64,000 bases of DNA from Prolixibacteraceae bacterium (lineage in GTDB: Bacteria > Bacteroidota > Bacteroidia > Bacteroidales > Prolixibacteraceae), in NCBI GenBank assembly GCA_021740385.1, contig JAIOZY010000004.1:1-64000 (forward strand). Direction: 5' to 3'. The notes beneath the pieces were generated by a model. That model had not been told where the DNA came from. It searched no databases and was given only the letters and a program-made list of their open reading frames with translations. This document shows, piece by piece, positions 63,368 to 64,000 of the stretch (positions within the stretch are counted from its first letter, which is position 1; every line of letters starts with the position of its first letter). A program made the position numbers and the translations under genes.

Positions 63368-64000
63368 TTAATTTTTTGGAATTTCCCTTACTAAATTGGC
63401 CAACTCAGTTCGATTCCTGACATTTGTTTTGAGGTAAATTCGGCTCACGTGATCCTTCACGGTTTGGAGGGTAATAAATAACTTATCGGCTATTTCCTGG
63501 TTTGTTAACCCGGCACATACCTGCTCAATAATTTCGGCTTCTCTTTTTGATATTCCAAACTTTTGGCAGAATGCTTGAAAAGCAGTGAAGTTTTCACCCG
63601 TAGTATTTTGTTCAACATTTATTACATACTTAAATATGAAAGGTAAAAAAACGGCTGCAATAAAAACAAAAAGAATAAACACCATGGCAAGCCAATGGTT
63701 TTCAGGATAATATTTTGCCCCGGCTATCATACTAAACCCAAGCAACAAAAAGCTTACTAAAAGTATAAACCGTTTTGGAAAAGGGGCTTTTTCACCGGGT
63801 TTAAAAAAGAAGAAGATACCAGCAGCTGTCATTATTGCCATATTTCCAAAAGAAAGCGATTGAATGACACGGTTAATCATTGGAATTTCGTTTGAGAGAA
63901 AAAAGAAAAAACCTACGCTCAGGGCAGTTGACAAAGTGAAAATGGAAAACTGCACAAATAATTTCCCATTAAATTTATAGGCATGTATAGAGATATCGGT
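63368..64000 (-). CDS. membrane LuxR-type regulator, 5' end outside the window
   Basis: At least 210 residues: several hydrophobic helices (four visible, about the first 130 residues) followed by a LuxR/FixJ helix-turn-helix (GISKREAEIIEQVCAGLTNQ, EIADKLFITLQTVKDHVSRI). The frame stays open to the right edge (TDISIHAYKFNGKLF precedes the first possible GTG start at 63955), so the true start lies beyond 64000. It is probably a membrane-bound transcription factor, a form common in Bacteroidota. Target genes unknown. Confidence 0.8.
   Translation of the reverse strand, partial: TDISIHAYKFNGKLFVQFSIFTLSTALSVGFFFFLSNEIPMINRVIQSLSFGNMAIMTAAGIFFFFKPGEKAPFPKRFILLVSFLLLGFSMIAGAKYYPENHWLAMVFILFVFIAAVFLPFIFKYVINVEQNTTGENFTAFQAFCQKFGISKREAEIIEQVCAGLTNQEIADKLFITLQTVKDHVSRIYLKTNVRNRTELANLVREIPKN

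Overview
The window looks like chromosomal DNA of an anaerobic or facultative member of the Bacteroidota, most likely the Marinilabiliales/Prolixibacteraceae group. The evidence is a SusC/SusD locus, type IX secretion C-terminal domains, SprB-type and FISUMP-domain lipoproteins, DUF4249-TonB receptor pairs, weak Shine-Dalgarno sequences, and promoters of the Bacteroidota form TTTG-N19-TAnnTTTG. The lineage is an inference from gene content.

Layout. 0.2-5 kb: a TonB-dependent receptor and a penicillin-acylase-type hydrolase. 5.6-6.2 kb: a MntA/HepT toxin-antitoxin pair. 6.3-9.1 kb (minus strand): a three-protein set known from methanogens for making homocysteine from aspartate semialdehyde and sulfide (DUF39/COG1900 protein, NIL-ferredoxin, UPF0280/COG2122), headed by a SAM-I (S-box) riboswitch. 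9.2-19 kb: secreted and surface proteins (LRR, pectate-lyase-like beta-helix, GH5, T9SS cargo, SprB/FISUMP lipoproteins, one of them frameshifted) plus cysS. 19.2-20.2 kb: a PfkB sugar or nucleoside kinase.

20.3-30.4 kb is a metal and metalloid region and holds the main discovery. The first ars locus (arsR, arsE/F/G-like genes, a large COG0701 permease, a TauE/SafE exporter) has three copies of one ArsR-type operator, GTTCGTNNTTTTACGAAY. After a ProC-like gene and nadB comes a second, tightly packed operon: arsR - arsC - hgcA - hgcB - acr3. HgcA (corrinoid protein with NVWCAAGK and five membrane helices) and HgcB (two 4Fe-4S clusters, terminal Cys-Cys) are the diagnostic mercury methylation pair. 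Here they sit inside an arsenate-reduction/arsenite-efflux operon, with arsC overlapping hgcA.

30.6-34.1 kb: a B-type fumarate reductase/succinate dehydrogenase operon (C-A-B), with a repeat element between A and B. 34.2-36 kb: an accessory patch (DUF4143 ATPase, IS4-type transposase remnant, HicAB). 36.2-45.5 kb: a small starch-type utilisation locus (SusR-like regulator, SusC, SusD, SusE/F-like, GH13 amylase). 45.5-50.4 kb: a decayed type I restriction locus (hsdR pseudogene, hsdS tail remnant) enclosing a FISUMP protein and a HigB/HigA-ImmA pair, then a tandem array carrying copies of the 3' end of the adjacent tRNA-Thr(CGU) gene.

50.5-64 kb: a 7TM-PAS sensor lacking a kinase, an ABC-2 exporter with a convergent AraC regulator, lipoproteins, a DUF4249/TonB receptor pair with an unidentified leader gene, ispD, DUF2461, DUF5020, and a LuxR-type membrane regulator that runs off the right edge.

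Working together, the region suggests an anaerobe that assimilates sulfide under SAM control, respires fumarate, degrades starch-like glucans, and carries linked arsenic resistance and mercury methylation genes probably under ArsR control.
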